A DNA stretch of 64,000 bases from Corbicula japonica (lineage: Eukaryota > Mollusca > Bivalvia > Venerida > Cyrenidae): positions 372,001 through 436,000 of the forward strand of contig JAZAYU010000170.1 in the NCBI GenBank assembly GCA_038501625.1, read 5' to 3'. Both the position numbers and the translations under genes were made by a program. The notes under the pieces were generated by a model. The model saw only the letters and a program-made list of their open reading frames with translations. It made no database searches and had not been told where the DNA came from. Of the stretch, positions 33,623 through 46,470 are shown piece after piece; positions within the stretch are counted from its first letter, which is position 1, and each line of letters opens with the position of its first letter.

Positions 33623-34770
33623 ACAAATACTCAACTGACCGTGTCCATCTCCATATATTCAAAGTCGGAACGGTCCACGTAATGATCCAGGAGGTCGTAA
33701 TAGAACTGCAGCATGCGTAGTTTGGCATACTGCAATATAAAAAAACCCAGCTGCACCGGGAGGTCGAACTTGATGCGTTGTTTGGCAGCCTCGACCTCGT
33801 AATATTCCTCATCCAGGCATGTAGTCTGTCTGAACTGAGATTTGTTGACTTCGAAGCACGCCTTGTTCTCACCCTCGACATAATACACGTTACGATGCTT
33901 CTCCTTATCCATCATTAGTGAGCCATAACTGAAAACAGAAGATAAAAAAAAATTTAATCCCAAGTACACGACAATTAAACTATTAAAGCGAAACAAATAG
34001 AGTAAATTCACACACTCACCCGCTATTGCCGATTAATTTCATTGTATCGGCGATGATGGCTAGTTCGGGCGAAGCATCCCCGGCACGTCTTGCATCACTC
34101 ACGTCCTGAACAAAGTGCTGAAAGCACGACATCTTTCTGTACTCGACCACTTGGTAGATTTTGGTCACTTTCATACCGTGGTCCAAGTACCATTTCAGGA
34201 GGGGCGTAGCCAGCAAAATTTGCCGGGCTTTCATGCCTCCTACCAGGAGACGTCTGGGCTTATCTGAGAGGTCGTGCTCCCAGACGTGAGCCTGCATGTG
34301 TTCCCCGATATCGTCGAACCCCACTTCCGTGTTGCAGAATATGGGGCACATCTCCTCAAAGTATTTTCTGGGAGGGGTCAAGATGTGGGCGAATTCCAAT
34401 CCCCATTGCTCCGGGACCTCGATGTCGACCTCCACCATGCCAAACAGTTGACCCATGCGGACCCCGTTTAAAATTTGGGTTTCGGTAACCTTTCCCCGAT
34501 GCTTTTGCGAAAAGCTCGGGCGACATTTGTCCCGGATGCCGTATATTTTGGGATGGGACTTGCAAAAGTCCCGGAACTCGCACTCCCACATCTCCACGAC
34601 CCTATAACCCCGCTTCCGAAGTTGATCGACTTTGGCCTTGGTTTTGTCCATCAGCGCTTCTTTAGTTTTATGCCACTTTTCGCTTTTGACGTTTTTCGTG
34701 ACGTCACAGTCGTGTCCGTGGTAGTAGCATCCCTTAAAATGAAGTAATTAAAGTATTATTATGTTTAAAC

Positions 34771-34801
34771 ATTGCTAATAATAATAATAATAATAATAAT
34801 T
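34771..34801. repeat. TAA/AAT trinucleotide microsatellite in a polB intron
   Basis: About ten AAT units lie within intron 34733-34854 of the Polinton polymerase gene. Confidence 0.8.
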
Positions 34802-35004
34802 TGAGAATAGTTTTTCAAAGAAAGTAAAGTTTAGGTTGAAGTAATAAAAAATACCTGGAACTCATAGACGGTGTTGGTGTTCGAGTCATAACCATCTACG
34901 GGGTACTGATCGATACGGACTTCCTGACCGTGGTTGCGCTGATGGAGAATGCTGGCTCCTTCGTACTCATTCAAGTAGTTGAGCCAGTTGAACGCCTGCA
35001 TGTA

Positions 35005-36912
35005 CACTTACCGGCAGTTCTAATTACACACCCCATATTTTACCAATTTTCCAGAAAAATAAGAAACCTCCTTTAAATTATCATATACCATTCGAAAGAG
35101 AAAACCTTTGCCGTCAATGCCATAATTTTTCTTTTCAGAAATAAAAACAGAAGTATGACACTTGATACCGTTTTATTTCATCACTATCAACAATAAAAAT
35201 CACACTTCAATATTTGGTATGTCCCCCGTTCGACCTGATGACAGCCAGACATCGTGCACGCATAGAATTGATGAAATTAAAAAGAAATCGCTGCGGAATT
35301 GCATTCCACACCTGCAGAAGGTCGTTTGACAGTTCTTGCACATTTTGTTGCTGCCTCAATGACCGCACGCGCCGTCCAAGCTCATCCCACACGTGCTCGA
35401 TTGGGTTGAGGTCCGGGCTACACGGTGGCCAGTCCATAACTTGCACATTGTTGTTACGCAGTATTTGGCGGGTTGTGCGGGCAGTGTGACAGGGTGCATT
35501 ATCATGCGCCAAAGTCATAGGACGGTTTGCTTGCATGTGGGGAATGAGGTGTGGCCTGAGTACCTGGTTCTGGAATTGGGCTGCATTCAGGTTACCATTG
35601 ACGATGACGAGGTCAGTTTTCGTGTGCAGTGAGATACCAGCCCATACCATCACTGAACCGTTGCCATGCCAATTACGTTGATTCACGCAACATTCCGCAA
35701 ACCTCTCGCCGATGCGGCGGTAGATGCGTTGACGTCCATCATTACCGGACACTTTGAAACGTGACTCATCAGCAAAGATAACGTGTCCCCAGTCAGCTCG
35801 TGTCATTCGTAAGTGTCTCCTGGCCCAACGCAGTCGCAAGGCACGGTGTCTGTGTGTCAATACAATCCCCACTTTCGGTCTCCTACAACGTAACCCCCTC
35901 TCACGCAAACGCCTGCGCACCGTCCGGTCACTAATTGGGCGTTGAAATATGCCAATGGTATTCCGGGCGGTTTCCGAGGCCATCTGACGACGTACGCGGA
36001 GGTGAGATAAAATAATATGCCTGTCTTGTTGCAGAGTGGTCACTCTTCGACGAGGTAGTCGATGCCGGTCAGCTACACTTCCGGTTGCCAGAAACTTCTG
36101 CTGCAGCAACGCAATTGTCCGGGTTGACGGTTAAACACCCGTGCTACCTAAAAAACATTTTTTTAATATATTGAGTTGTTGTATTGGTTTTTCAATCCAT
36201 TTTGTTGCAGTATTTTAGGAATCTTAATAGAAGTGTAGGAGTAACATTTGATTTTAGCGCAAATTTTATGTAATATTTGACTTTTTCTAAAATCTGAAAA
36301 AAGTAATTGGATTAAGTTTTAACAGCGAATTATTATAGCACTGACATTCTTAAACTAATTGCACAATAAAATAGTTCTGTGAAAGCATTTGTAGCGTAAA
36401 TGACCGTCGCCGAATATGACGTCACGTGCATCGCGTTACGTCATTTTCGTACACTCAACATGGTATTCAATCATCGTAATATCAACGTTATGCCGTAGTT
36501 ATTCTAATTAAAACAATTTAAGGGCAGTAAAATGAAGGTAAAGACTTGCAACTTACCTGTCTTACTGACGTGCCAGCTTGGAGCATTCCAACGGCACGCG
36601 CTCTCTCTACAAAAGTCATACGCGCCATTTTTTGTGAGTTTTTATACCGGCCTTTTTATCTCTGGCTAGAATTCTAATGATTTTGGCTAAATTCAAACTT
36701 GCCTAACATTTTGTACATGTGTGCACGAGGAAAATGCTGATTTCAAATTTTCACCTCGCATGAATGAACTCGAATGGGGATTTTCGTGTAACGTGCTACG
36801 ATTAGACATCAACTCCAGGTACAACTCCCGTTATAACCAATTACCATAAACACCATGTTTTGAAGGTTATTTTCGTCTATAAAAAGTGTGTAATTAGAAA
36901 TGCCGGTGAGTG
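35005..36912 (-). mobile_element. Tc1/mariner transposon inserted in polB
   Basis: 1908 bp. Terminal inverted repeats of about 27 bp start CACTYACCGGCA and continue into TTCTAATTACACAC. The target duplication is TA (35003-35004 and 36913-36914). The reading frame of polB on the two sides is in register across the TA, so the insertion is simple and postdates the polymerase coding sequence. Confidence 0.85.
35207..36628 (-). pseudogene. Tc1-family DD34E transposase, intron-containing, one frame change
   Basis: Exon 1 (36628-36557) begins MARMTFVERARAVGML and ends at a GTAAGT donor. Exon 2 starts at 36147 with VARVFNR, the recognition helix of the paired-like DNA-binding domain. A one-base frame change near 36130 shifts into the long frame ending at 35207. 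DDE residues: Asp in VIFADESRF, Asp in LAHDNAPCHTA and Glu in NPIEHVWDEL, with 34 residues between the last two. These are the signature of Tc1 elements. The total length is near the family's usual 340 residues. The catalytic domain is intact; the frame change probably inactivates this copy. The intron is unusual, since most Tc1 transposase genes have none. Confidence 0.8.
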
Positions 36913-38202
36913 TAGTGATCGCGGTGATCTGGGCGAAAATCGTTCTCTGCACGGCGTCTAACAAATGAGCCTTCTGGCATCGCCTGGCCGATTTCCCACA
37001 GATACAGAGCGTTGGCGTCGTAACCCACTATTTTCTGGCACAGTTTACCTCCCCTTATCTTGGTATTGCCCGCCTGATGGTGTCTCGTAAATATGATCGA
37101 AGGACCTATAAACGCATAACACGCATGACTGTGAGTTTCCAAATCTTATCTAACGTTAAAAAACGATATAAAATAGATAAACGAGCATAACTTACCTCCG
37201 ACAATATTGTCTTTAATGGTTTTGTACAAATCGGCGTTTTTCTTGTCGATCAACGAGAATTCTGCCTGCTGTTCTCTGGCGGATTTGAACAATAGTTGGC
37301 GAGCGATGCCCGGAACACTCATCGCCGTTTTAAAGACGTCGATGCTTTTATGAAAATAAAAGGTCTGGAGACGCTCAACGGCCGTGACAAAGGGACCCAC
37401 ATCCAGGTTGTTATACCATACTAGAAAGTCTTTGAATGACTCCATGCCGTTGTCTGTCCATATTTTCTGACAGAAACGATACTCTTCCTCCGAAATGTTG
37501 TGGGCTTTCAGCGAGCTATAAAACGCGTCGTGAGGAGGTAACTCTGTTTGTTCGAGCTTGGTGACGTCATCCAGCCATCATAGGGGAAGAAACCTTTGGC
37601 TTCCTCGACCCTATAGGCTTTCAGGAATCCGGCGTATGACGTTCCCGGTGCCAAGAAATGACTGATATCCAGGAATCGGAAGAGTCGGTTGGAAATGCAG
37701 GCATAGGCATTGGACTTTTTGACGACAAATCCGTGCTCCTGCTGGTGCATGTTCAGGTGCTTGGCCAGCTTCTGTTTGACCAAGTTGAGGTCGTATTTGG
37801 CACTGAAATTATAAAATAATAAAAAATGTTGCACCGAAAAAGTAGAGATTTTAATTTATGATAAATAACTATTAAAATTGAAGTGAAAACTGTAGTGTAG
37901 TGAAAAATAAATTGAACCTGTTGAACCCAACATGACATTGTAGAAAGAAAGCCAGGTCAGTATCATCAAAGCGCTTGATTGATGACAGGGACGATAGCTT
38001 TCAAGAAATGAATGATGCTGGTTTATCAAAAATTCTAAACTAAAACGTATTTCTTAAAAACAAAACAAAACATAATGTTCATTTATTCGGGTGGGAATTG
38101 TTGTGGAAATTGTTACCTTGAATATCCACTTGAACAATTATGAAATGATAACACAGTTTTTCTTAAAATGCTTTCTAAATGAACACCCCACCCACCAAAT
38201 AA

Positions 38203-40641
38203 TCACTGGAGTAAAACACTAATTTCTTCTCTAGTTTTAGTAACCTTATCTTGGTCTCGCTTAACCATTTTTCTTCGACTGTATAGCTCAAGATCAGTAC
38301 CAATTTCGTCTTCTGTTTTAGTAGCTCTATCTTGTCTCCGTTTAACCGACTTTCTTTGTCTATCTCTTTCAAGATCAGTCTGTATTTCTTCTTCATTTTT
38401 TATTCAGTTTGTCCAGCCGTCTTTTGGCTGCCTTTCTCTGTTTATCTTCTTTACGGTTAGCTTTGATCTTTTCCTGTGATGTCAGGATGTGGAGGTTTTG
38501 TTTAACTACCTTTCTATGTTTATTTGATTTGCCATCAAATGGAATTTCCACAGCTTTCATAGCTTCCTTAAACTGTTTCTGTTTTTGGTCACAAAGGTAG
38601 TTTTCGAACCATGGTAGAGGTGCGAGTGTGTCCTTTCCCGTCTTTGTTTCCCTGTTAAGTTTGTTATCAGCAAACCCAGTGGAAGGAGCCAGGGTTGTCT
38701 TTCGAATTGCGCATGGTACTTCAATGGTAGACTGGTAATCTAATCTGTAAGTTTTCTGAAACATACAATATGTAAGAATTTACCTACAGTTGACACACTG
38801 GTGATAAATATGTTCTTGTGCAACATTTAGCATATATCAACATAAACATACTGAAAGGAAAGACGAAAAATGTATATAACTTGAAAAAGAGCGATCAACA
38901 CGAACAATTTATGAAAGATATGGAAAAAAACAACAACTAGAATTGTACATTTTTACTTTGGTTTAGTGCGGTGTAAAAGTTATAATTTTGGATAGAATTT
39001 AAGGTATATCACTTATAACCAAGTAGTTTTCGAAATGTATCATTACTTGGTAGTATCTGTGCCTTGTACCATTTTCTGTAAGTAGTGTCTATTTCCTCAC
39101 TTGCAAGAATTTTTAACCCTTATAGATTAATACTTATCTACCTTACTTATATTGTGTGAGGATATGTACATACACAATATTGAAAGCACTAAAAACAAAG
39201 ATGGTATTTGATTATGTACTATTTAACTGTTACAGTGCATATTTGTAACTGATAAACAACCTTCATATAACTTAATTAACAAGGGAGGAAGCATAGGTTA
39301 GAGGCAGAACACCGGATCTCTAATCAAGAGCTCTAGTCCCTGGCACGGAATTCCATCTTGATTTTCACAATCACCGAAATAACGGTGGGTGTAACTGGTT
39401 TGTTACCCAGAATGCAGTCATCGAAAGAGAATATAATAAGCTAAGATTTCAGCACAATCGATGTAAAATAAAAAAGTTTAAACTACACTTAATCTTAATT
39501 TGCTTGAGACAGATTTACTCTGGTGATTAACGTACTTTAATTATAGCAATGTAATTGACAAAGGGCGTTATATTACATGTTACAAAGTAAAATTGCTTAC
39601 ATCATCCGCATGATGTTGAAACGGGTGAAATACTATCTGCAATGGAAGATGTAGAAGGCCCCGGGGGTACAGTAGTTGCACATGCCGATGAACGTAAGGA
39701 CTGGGTACTGCCACTAGATGAGCTGTCCTGTGGAATTGTAAATGAGCGTGTAAGCAGCGTACAAAAATCATACAGTCGTATTAATTGATAGATTTCACTG
39801 GAATTTACCCTTCTCCACATAGAAACATTGCAAGAAAGGACACAAAAAGTATTGATTATGACATGAAAGTGCCAAAATTTATACTTGTAAGATTTTTTTA
39901 ACCAAAATAAGGATTCAGAGTCTGTATAAGTCTGCATACATACAGATTATGGTACTGATTTCTCTGCACAAACGATATAGTACATACATTCTTGCCACTG
40001 GTACAAAATCATAATTAAATCTAAACTTATATTATAACAGAAAGATGTTTAAAAGTACAAACAATATTGCTGACATAATCCGCACGATGTTGGTGTGGTG
40101 AAGTATTATCTACGATGAAAGATGTAGAAGGCCCCGGTGGTACCGTAGTTGCACATGCCGATAAACATAAGGACTGGGTACTGCCACTAGATGAGCTCTC
40201 CTGTTGAATTGTAAATTAGCGTGTAAGCAGCGTACAAAAACAGTAATAACTAATTCAGGAATACACTCATTAAGATGCATCTAATAACTTTTGTAGAATT
40301 ATTTAATGAAAAGATATCCAATATAGTAGATATAGTGACTGAGACATCATGCTGTTTGTGAAAGTAATCATAGATTTACAGGAGTCTGTTGTATATTTTA
40401 GTTGTTTGTGTTTGTTCTTGTCAATCATTACAACTGTACTGTGAAAGGTAGTGAATGTGTCCCAATGGTTGTCATGCATTCACTATCCATTTACCATTGG
40501 GAGTAGGGAGGTGCATGGTGGATATGCTGTTGCCATTTCATTGACTGGCCTGGCACTGTCATGAGCTCGCCTGGTCTGCATGAGGTTCCTCTGCAGCCAT
40601 CTGCGGTCTCTGGGCGATTTTTTACGTCCAACTCTAGGCAT
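38203..40641 (-). CDS. Unrecognised multi-exon gene with a duplicated exon and C-terminal repeats
   Basis: Exon 1 (40641-40495) encodes MPRVGRKKSPRDRRWLQRNL and ends at a GTAAAT donor. Exon 2 (40200-40075, 126 bp) is Ser-rich (SSSSGSTQSL...VPPGPSTS). Exon 3 (38755-38203) encodes LAPLPWFENYL, then about three 27-residue basic repeats of the form EEI-x-TDLE...RK-x-x-KRR-x-D-x-x-TKT. All junctions are phase 0. A second copy of exon 2 (39727-39601) is 127 bp, one base longer, and would introduce a stop; it is either skipped or dead. Exon 3 changes frame at a T6 run (38396-38401), which may be a sequencing error. The protein is basic and low-complexity, perhaps nuclear; no family is recognised. 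Confidence 0.45.
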
Positions 40642-41831
40642 GTTTGGGAAGTGTCGTGTAGTCACCAATGACAGCTTCAACATCAATCTGAATTTATTTT
40701 TATTTCAAAATTTATAATTTTCATGACAATTGGAAAGACACTGATGTCTTACATGTGTCTTTCCCTAAAAGCAGCCAGTTATACACACATGAACTTTGTA
40801 ATAGAAGCTAGGTTTGTTTGAATTAAATTCAATTACAGAGTGATGTGCACAAATGAATATACCAAATTGTAAACAGTGCTTAAATTTGTAGTTTCAAACA
40901 AAACAATTTTTCCTGACATTATTTTTTTTGGATGGGGCTACTTGAATACATGTTTATGTATAACATGGCTGCTTTTATTAATCAATACATATACAATTAC
41001 TCAATAATCTTGAATGATGTGAAAAATGTAACACAAACAAATAACTAACTGAAATGATTTTAGAAACATATGCACAGGTGACAGAATAAAATTGTACAAA
41101 TCCTAAAATGTTTATACTTGGTTATACAATTTCTACAAAACTGATAGTCAAAAGATTTATTTATCCAGCCTAAAAGTCTAGTAATCAGGTTTGATACAGA
41201 AAAAAATGTCTTGCAAGCTATTTGTAATGCTCCCTGATTCAGTAAAAAAATGATCTTTGTTACAAGTAGTATTTTTAAAATGACAATATGACAACTTCTA
41301 TAAAATGAAAACATAAACAAATGTAGACACAAATAATATATTTTCATTCACATTATATCACAAATGTTTAAACACACAAAAACCACAGGTGCAAAACTGT
41401 AGAGCAAACATATTTGTTAATTAGTTTTAAAGCAGGTATTATCTAGAATAATATATGAAAAAAAAGCAAGAATATAAACTTTGTAAGTAAAATGTATAAT
41501 ATTTGAATAGATATGGGCCGCGTCATGGGAAAACCGGTCTTAATGACATTACGTAATATTTTGACAAATGAACCTTTAAAAATACATATTTTTGATGATT
41601 TTTTCCTAACAAAATATTTGCCTAAAATTGATAGGGTATGAATGTTTGGTCTTCTATAGACAATAATTCAACTTTATTACTACATTCTTTGCTAATGTGT
41701 TTCCATGGCAACTGTTATTTAAAAGGTGTTCATGAATCGCCTTGTTTTCACAGCATGTTAATGAAAATGTAAGAAAAAGACAAGTTCAGTTCACAGTAAA
41801 ATGTTCATGTAAATGTTCAATATCAAGCAGT

Positions 41832-42620
41832 TCATTTTTTCTGTTTTTTGGCAGGAATATTCTCAAAGTCCTCATCATCTAAGATATCAATTTTTCCAGC
41901 CTGTTCTTTTAAGAACTTGTTTTTCAAGCAGTTCTATTCTCTGCAGCTGCTCAGCTGTTTTCTTTTTAAGCTGTTCAATAGTTTGCAGCTGAAAGTTTGC
42001 TTCTTGTGTTGCAGCATTGAACTTCATTGAAGCTTCAGAGATGTTTGAAACAGCTTGTTTCTTAAACTGCCCAACAGTATTTCTGATGCTTTCTAAGGTA
42101 TTTCTGACCACTGTGGTCCTTTGTGATTAACGAGTATAAGGCAGCACGCAACTGCGTATCAACCTGTTCTCCAAATAATCCAATAAAAGGTTTGAGAGCT
42201 TCTAGGTCAGAAGTTGATTTGACCGGTGTTGACGGTGACTTTATGGGTGTAGACGCCTTCAGCGCAGTTGCTGACTGCTAATTTCACTGGTGTAGTGGCA
42301 GATGTTTGCACCAAACTGTCCAAAGGAGGGACTGGACTGTCCATGGTAGTGACCAGACTGTCTACGGAAGGGACTGGACTATCTGTGGTAGTTACCGGAC
42401 TGTTTCTTTGTAACGACCAGACTGTCCACATGGTAGTGACTGGTGATGGTGGAATCACACTATCCATGGTAACTGACTTGGTAGTGACCAGTCTGTCTAC
42501 GGAAGGGACTGAACTATCTGTGGTAGTTACCGGACTGTTGCTTGTAACGACCAGACTGTCCATGGTAACTGACTGGTGATGGTGGAATCACACTGTCGAA
42601 GGTAACTGGCATATGGTTTT
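41832..42620 (-). pseudogene. Unrecognised gene with Pro/Thr/Ser repeat region and coiled coil, frame-broken
   Basis: Region 42620-42270 encodes degenerate repeats of DSPVPSVDSLVTT type, from a minisatellite. Next comes a segment with TSDLEALKPFIGLFGEQVD (about 42220-42150), then a heptad-like stretch (QTIEQLKKKTAEQLQRIELL) and an acidic tail DILDDEDFENIPAKKQKK with stop at 41834-41832. The pieces lie in at least three frames, with shifts near 42260, 42120 and 41920. It reads as one protein with small indels: a young pseudogene or a gene with sequencing errors. Family not recognised. Confidence 0.4.
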
Positions 42621-45600
42621 ATGTCTGGAGGTACTAGTATTTACCTGGAAATACACAAAATGACCGTTGGTTTTGGAGTCCGGTAGAATGTTGTGAAGCG
42701 ACTTTGGCCAGGAATGCTGGAGGTATGTATGGTGTCTGAAAAAATGCTACCTGAAAGCCCATTACCTTTATCAGAAGAGTACCAAGTACAAACATTTAGT
42801 ATTTAAAAGTGGTTGACACTATGAAGCTATAAGGTGACAAATGCAAGCTACTAGACTAAGACGGTGTTTGTAACATGTAAAAGAAGTAATAATAACTAAA
42901 TTTTATTCCATGAAATCAAATATTGAAGTTCCCATAAAAAAAGAAATCCATAGGTCAGATTTAAAATTTTGGAGATAAATAGACGTGAAGAAAGTTTATA
43001 CTACAAAATGGAAATGGCCTTTTTTATATAATTGGTACCTTTTAATGTTACTTAAAAAATAAAAAAAGAAATATAGTATCTACTCTAGAGCCACTACTGG
43101 AGTATGGATGTTACTGGTAAAGATGCACACAAACCCCAAACATGCCTGTTGACAGTGCCACCACTGGGAGGCGTCGCTTCATTATATTAATACAGCTGGA
43201 AATTTTTGAAAATGGTTATCAGGCAATAACTTCAGTTAGCATTGACAAAGAAAATAGTTTGGATGGCATTTCAATCTTTCGAAGCACTTCATAATATTAC
43301 TAAGCTTTTCCTCTTTTGTCACATTTATTCCCTGTCACACAGAAAATTACAATACTATCCTGTCAATAGGTCTGTCGATGATAACTGAACCAATTGCATG
43401 AAAAACCACAGACTGTGACATATAAGGTATATTCACAAAGTCAGCACCAGTTGTATTAATATTATTGGCACCATGGTTATGGAAAAATATGTGACATGTA
43501 AGCTATACAACACACCGAGACATACACAAGTGAAAACATGCTACATGATTATGGTGTAATGTATATTTACCTTTTGTACTGTGCATGTAGTCCGACACAG
43601 GCCAGCCTGTCTATTCTGAATTATCTCAAGTTGTATCTTTGTTAGATCAGGTCAAGCACTGTTGTATAGATCCAGGAATTTCCATTCAATGTTTATCTAC
43701 CTTTATGTCTACCTGAAAAACATTGTGTTTAGAAGAACACATGACAGAGTATAAAGTGAAATTATTTGAGAGTCTGTTTGATTTGATTTGTAAGATTTCT
43801 GCCTTTTCCAACAGTTTGGCTATACATGAATAATTTTTCTTAAAATATGTTTGTTTGATGTCGACATCTACATTTCTTTATAAGGATCCAGTTTTTAAGC
43901 AAAATTGTCCAAAAGTATTTTTAACAATTTTTAAATGAAAATCTGAAATTTTATCAACGCCTAAAGACTTTCATTAAGTTGATTTCATACCAACTGACAA
44001 GTAAATCTCACAATTTCATTTTAGGTAAAAAAAATCATGTTTTATTGTTATTATCCCCGAGAAACTGATGGACCATGGACTATATAATGCCCAGTAATTT
44101 CCACAAAAGAAGATTAAAACCAAGTAATGTCAGGTAAGTCATCAATTGGACATGAAGAGCCCAGAAAAAAGGAATAAGTTACTTATATGGATATTTAAGT
44201 GAGATCCTTGTTTTTTGTTGAATATATATAAATCATACATTATACAGAAGTTGCAACAATTACTATTTCAAGAGTTTCAGTTCTTCTTTACATCTTTCTT
44301 TTTCTGCTGGCTTAAAATCTGCTGTTACAAGATTTCTATCCTTCAAAGCAAGCTTTGAGAAATAAAAAGATATCTGCGGGGTTGTCAAATAATCATCCTT
44401 GGTGAAAGAAAAAACTTCACCAACTTTAAGCAGTCTCATTTCCAGCGATGCTCTATAAGGATCTGTTTTGCTGACGGTTCTTTTTCCAGCATAAAATCTG
44501 TCTTTCATATAGTTCTTATGGCTTTTGGGGCTTTCACTACAGATAACTCTTTTATTTTTTGATTTCAGTACCCGACCTTGCATTAAATAAACGATAACAA
44601 GAGAAGATGATTCTATAAAGCATGATTGCTATTGAAGCTCTTTGCAACATTTGAAGATTAACAAAAGAGAGACAAAGAACAAAAGAATCGACCTTTTCCT
44701 GCACCGACATTATTACTTTAAGCTTATGAAACATCTGTATGTGTTTTCCTATTTAGGCTTCAGTTTGTGACAGCCACAACATAAGCAAATAATTCAGTAT
44801 ATAGTATTAGTATACAGGGATTTCAATAGATGCAGATGCACGCAAATTTGAGTTTTCCACTCTTGACCTCGCCTAAATCTTAGGTTGGGGGTAGGTTGGA
44901 GGTCATTATGATGCAGGAGCGTAGGATAAGTGGTCAAATTTTGCAAGAATAACAATAAAAGTTGTATGTATAGCATTTCAAGTATGAAGTCAAAACCCAT
45001 TTGACACTTGTAAATTTATGAAAATGAAGTTATAGCACTTTCACAGGTAGTGAAGTTCTGCGAACTCATGATATGACTGGTGACAATCTGATCATGACCC
45101 CTTAAAAATTCTCAGCAAAAGCTTTTGCAATTCCTGAGAATAAAGTACCCTGGTTTGTTGCAATTAGTTCACTCAGCAGAAGTATAGTGGTTGTCACCTG
45201 GTGTGCAGCACGGTTAAATAACGGTTTGCCAGGGTGGCCAGAGATAAGGGAAGGATATTGTTTTGCAAGTCTTTTGGAGTATGGAAATTCATTGTATTAG
45301 AGATAAATGTTCTTTAAAAGAATTGTATATGCAATTGAATGACAGGTTTGGAAGAAGATCGAATCAAAATTAAGACCGCTAGAGTGCAGACAAGCTTTTT
45401 CTATAATTTGACCTAGTGACCTAGATTTCATTGAGATAAACATTCTGACCAAGTTTGAAGAAGATCCCACCAAAATTAAGACCCCTAGGGTGCAGACAAG
45501 CTTTTTCTTTAATTTAACCTAGTTCTAAGGGTCACTTGACCCAGTTACGAACTTAATCTAGATATCATTGAGATAAACATTCTGACCAAGTTGAACAACA

Positions 45601-46470
45601 TTCCAAAATTAAGACTGCTATAGTGCAGAGAAGCTTTTTCTATCATTTGACCTAGTGACCTAGATTTCAAGGTCACATGACCAAGTTTCGAACTTGACCT
45701 AGATATCATTGAGATAAACATATCTGACCAAGTTTGAAGAAGATCCCACCAAAATTAAGACCGCTAGAGTGCAGAGAAGCTTCTTCTTTAATTTGAACTA
45801 GTGACCTAGTTTAAAGGTCACATGACCTAGTTACGAACTTAATCTAGATATCGTTGAGATAAACTTTCTGACCAAGTTTAAAGAAGATCGCACCAAAATT
45901 AACACTGCTAGAGTGCGGACAAGTTTGTTTTCTATAATTTGACCAAGTGACCTAGATTTCAAGGTCACGTGGCCCAGTTTCGAACTTGACCTAGATATCA
46001 TTGAGATAAACATTCTGACCAACTTTGAAGAAGATTGTATTAAAATTACGACGGCTAGAGTGCGGACAACAATTGTGAACGAACGGACGCACGACGGACG
46101 GACGTCTGACGAAGGGCGATCACAAAAACTCATCCTGACACACTATGTGACAGGTGAGCTTAAAAAGCATGCAATTTCTTTAATGTGGTTTACTGTGTGA
46201 ATGTGTTATTCATTGTTAGTTCTGGCGGCTAACAATTGCACAAGTATGTAAAAGCTGCAACAATATGTATTGAAACATATAAATATGTACACGAAGAGTA
46301 GGAAATAAGTAACACAAAAAATTGAAGGCAAGAATAAAAATTTTAGAACATGTTTATCAAATGTAGTCAAGGAACAGGGTTGCTAGAGTTTGGAAAAGAA
46401 ACTGTATTTTCCCAGATGTTTGTCTCAGTCGGCTGGTTTATTCATGTGCATTATTTTGGAGATGCATGGT
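42620..46470. other. Mostly unassigned; tandem repeats at 45340-46155
   Basis: From 42620 to 45330 no gene is recognised. A minus-strand frame at 44263-44583 (MQGRVLKSKNKRVICSESPK) has plausible composition but no known domain. Positions 45340-46155 hold five units of about 140 bp with CAAAATTAAGACCGCTAGAG and GACCTAGTGACCTAGATTTC. They end in an arm CGGACGGACGTCTGACG then GTGACAGGTGAGCTTAAAAA, also seen at 230-306. Confidence 0.5.

Larger units (their letters stand above)
25586..37834 (-). mobile_element. Decayed Polinton/Maverick element
   Basis: Nine Polinton hallmark or associated genes lie on the minus strand in compact order: protein-primed DNA polymerase B, packaging ATPase, small conserved protein, RVE integrase with chromodomain, small protein, minor capsid, small protein, major capsid and adenain-like protease. 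Polintons are 15-20 kb virus-like DNA transposons that copy themselves with polB, integrate with the integrase and encode capsid proteins. Here the polymerase N-terminus and the terminal inverted repeats were not found, and most genes carry stops or frame changes. Bounds are therefore those of recognised genes. The element contains a nested Tc1/mariner insertion and a Naiad fragment. Confidence 0.85.
32420..37834 (-). pseudogene. Polinton protein-primed DNA polymerase B, interrupted
   Basis: Family B polymerase. The earliest recognised exon starts at 37802 with the exonuclease-region word AKYDLNLVKQKL and the block FLDISHFLAPGTSY. Then come KDFLVWYNNLDVGPF, motif A (VGYDANALYLWE), VDGYDSNTNTVYEF, motif B (KLIGNSG then YGS) and motif C (MDT then DSAYM). 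The tail includes FPRECCQKHAQFDKR and CKRRVLEDGIHTVPL, with stop at 32422-32420. Introns with matching phases: 37106-37195, 34733-34854, 33929-34019 and 32969-33639. The gene is split by a Tc1/mariner element (35005-36912). It has a one-base frame change near 37570 and others in the last 350 bases. The N-terminal several hundred residues are not seen. Inactive as read. Confidence 0.8.

Noticed and set aside
35214..35945. Plus-strand frames opposite the Tc1 transposase
   Set aside because: Shadows of the minus-strand transposase, which has clear DD34E motifs.
25400..38200. Terminal inverted repeats of the Polinton
   Set aside because: I looked on both sides of the gene block and could not find convincing long inverted repeats by eye; a dot plot would decide.
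44263..44583. A 106-residue minus-strand gene
   Set aside because: Composition is plausible, but I see no domain, no splice partners and no repeat of the frame elsewhere, so I left it unassigned.
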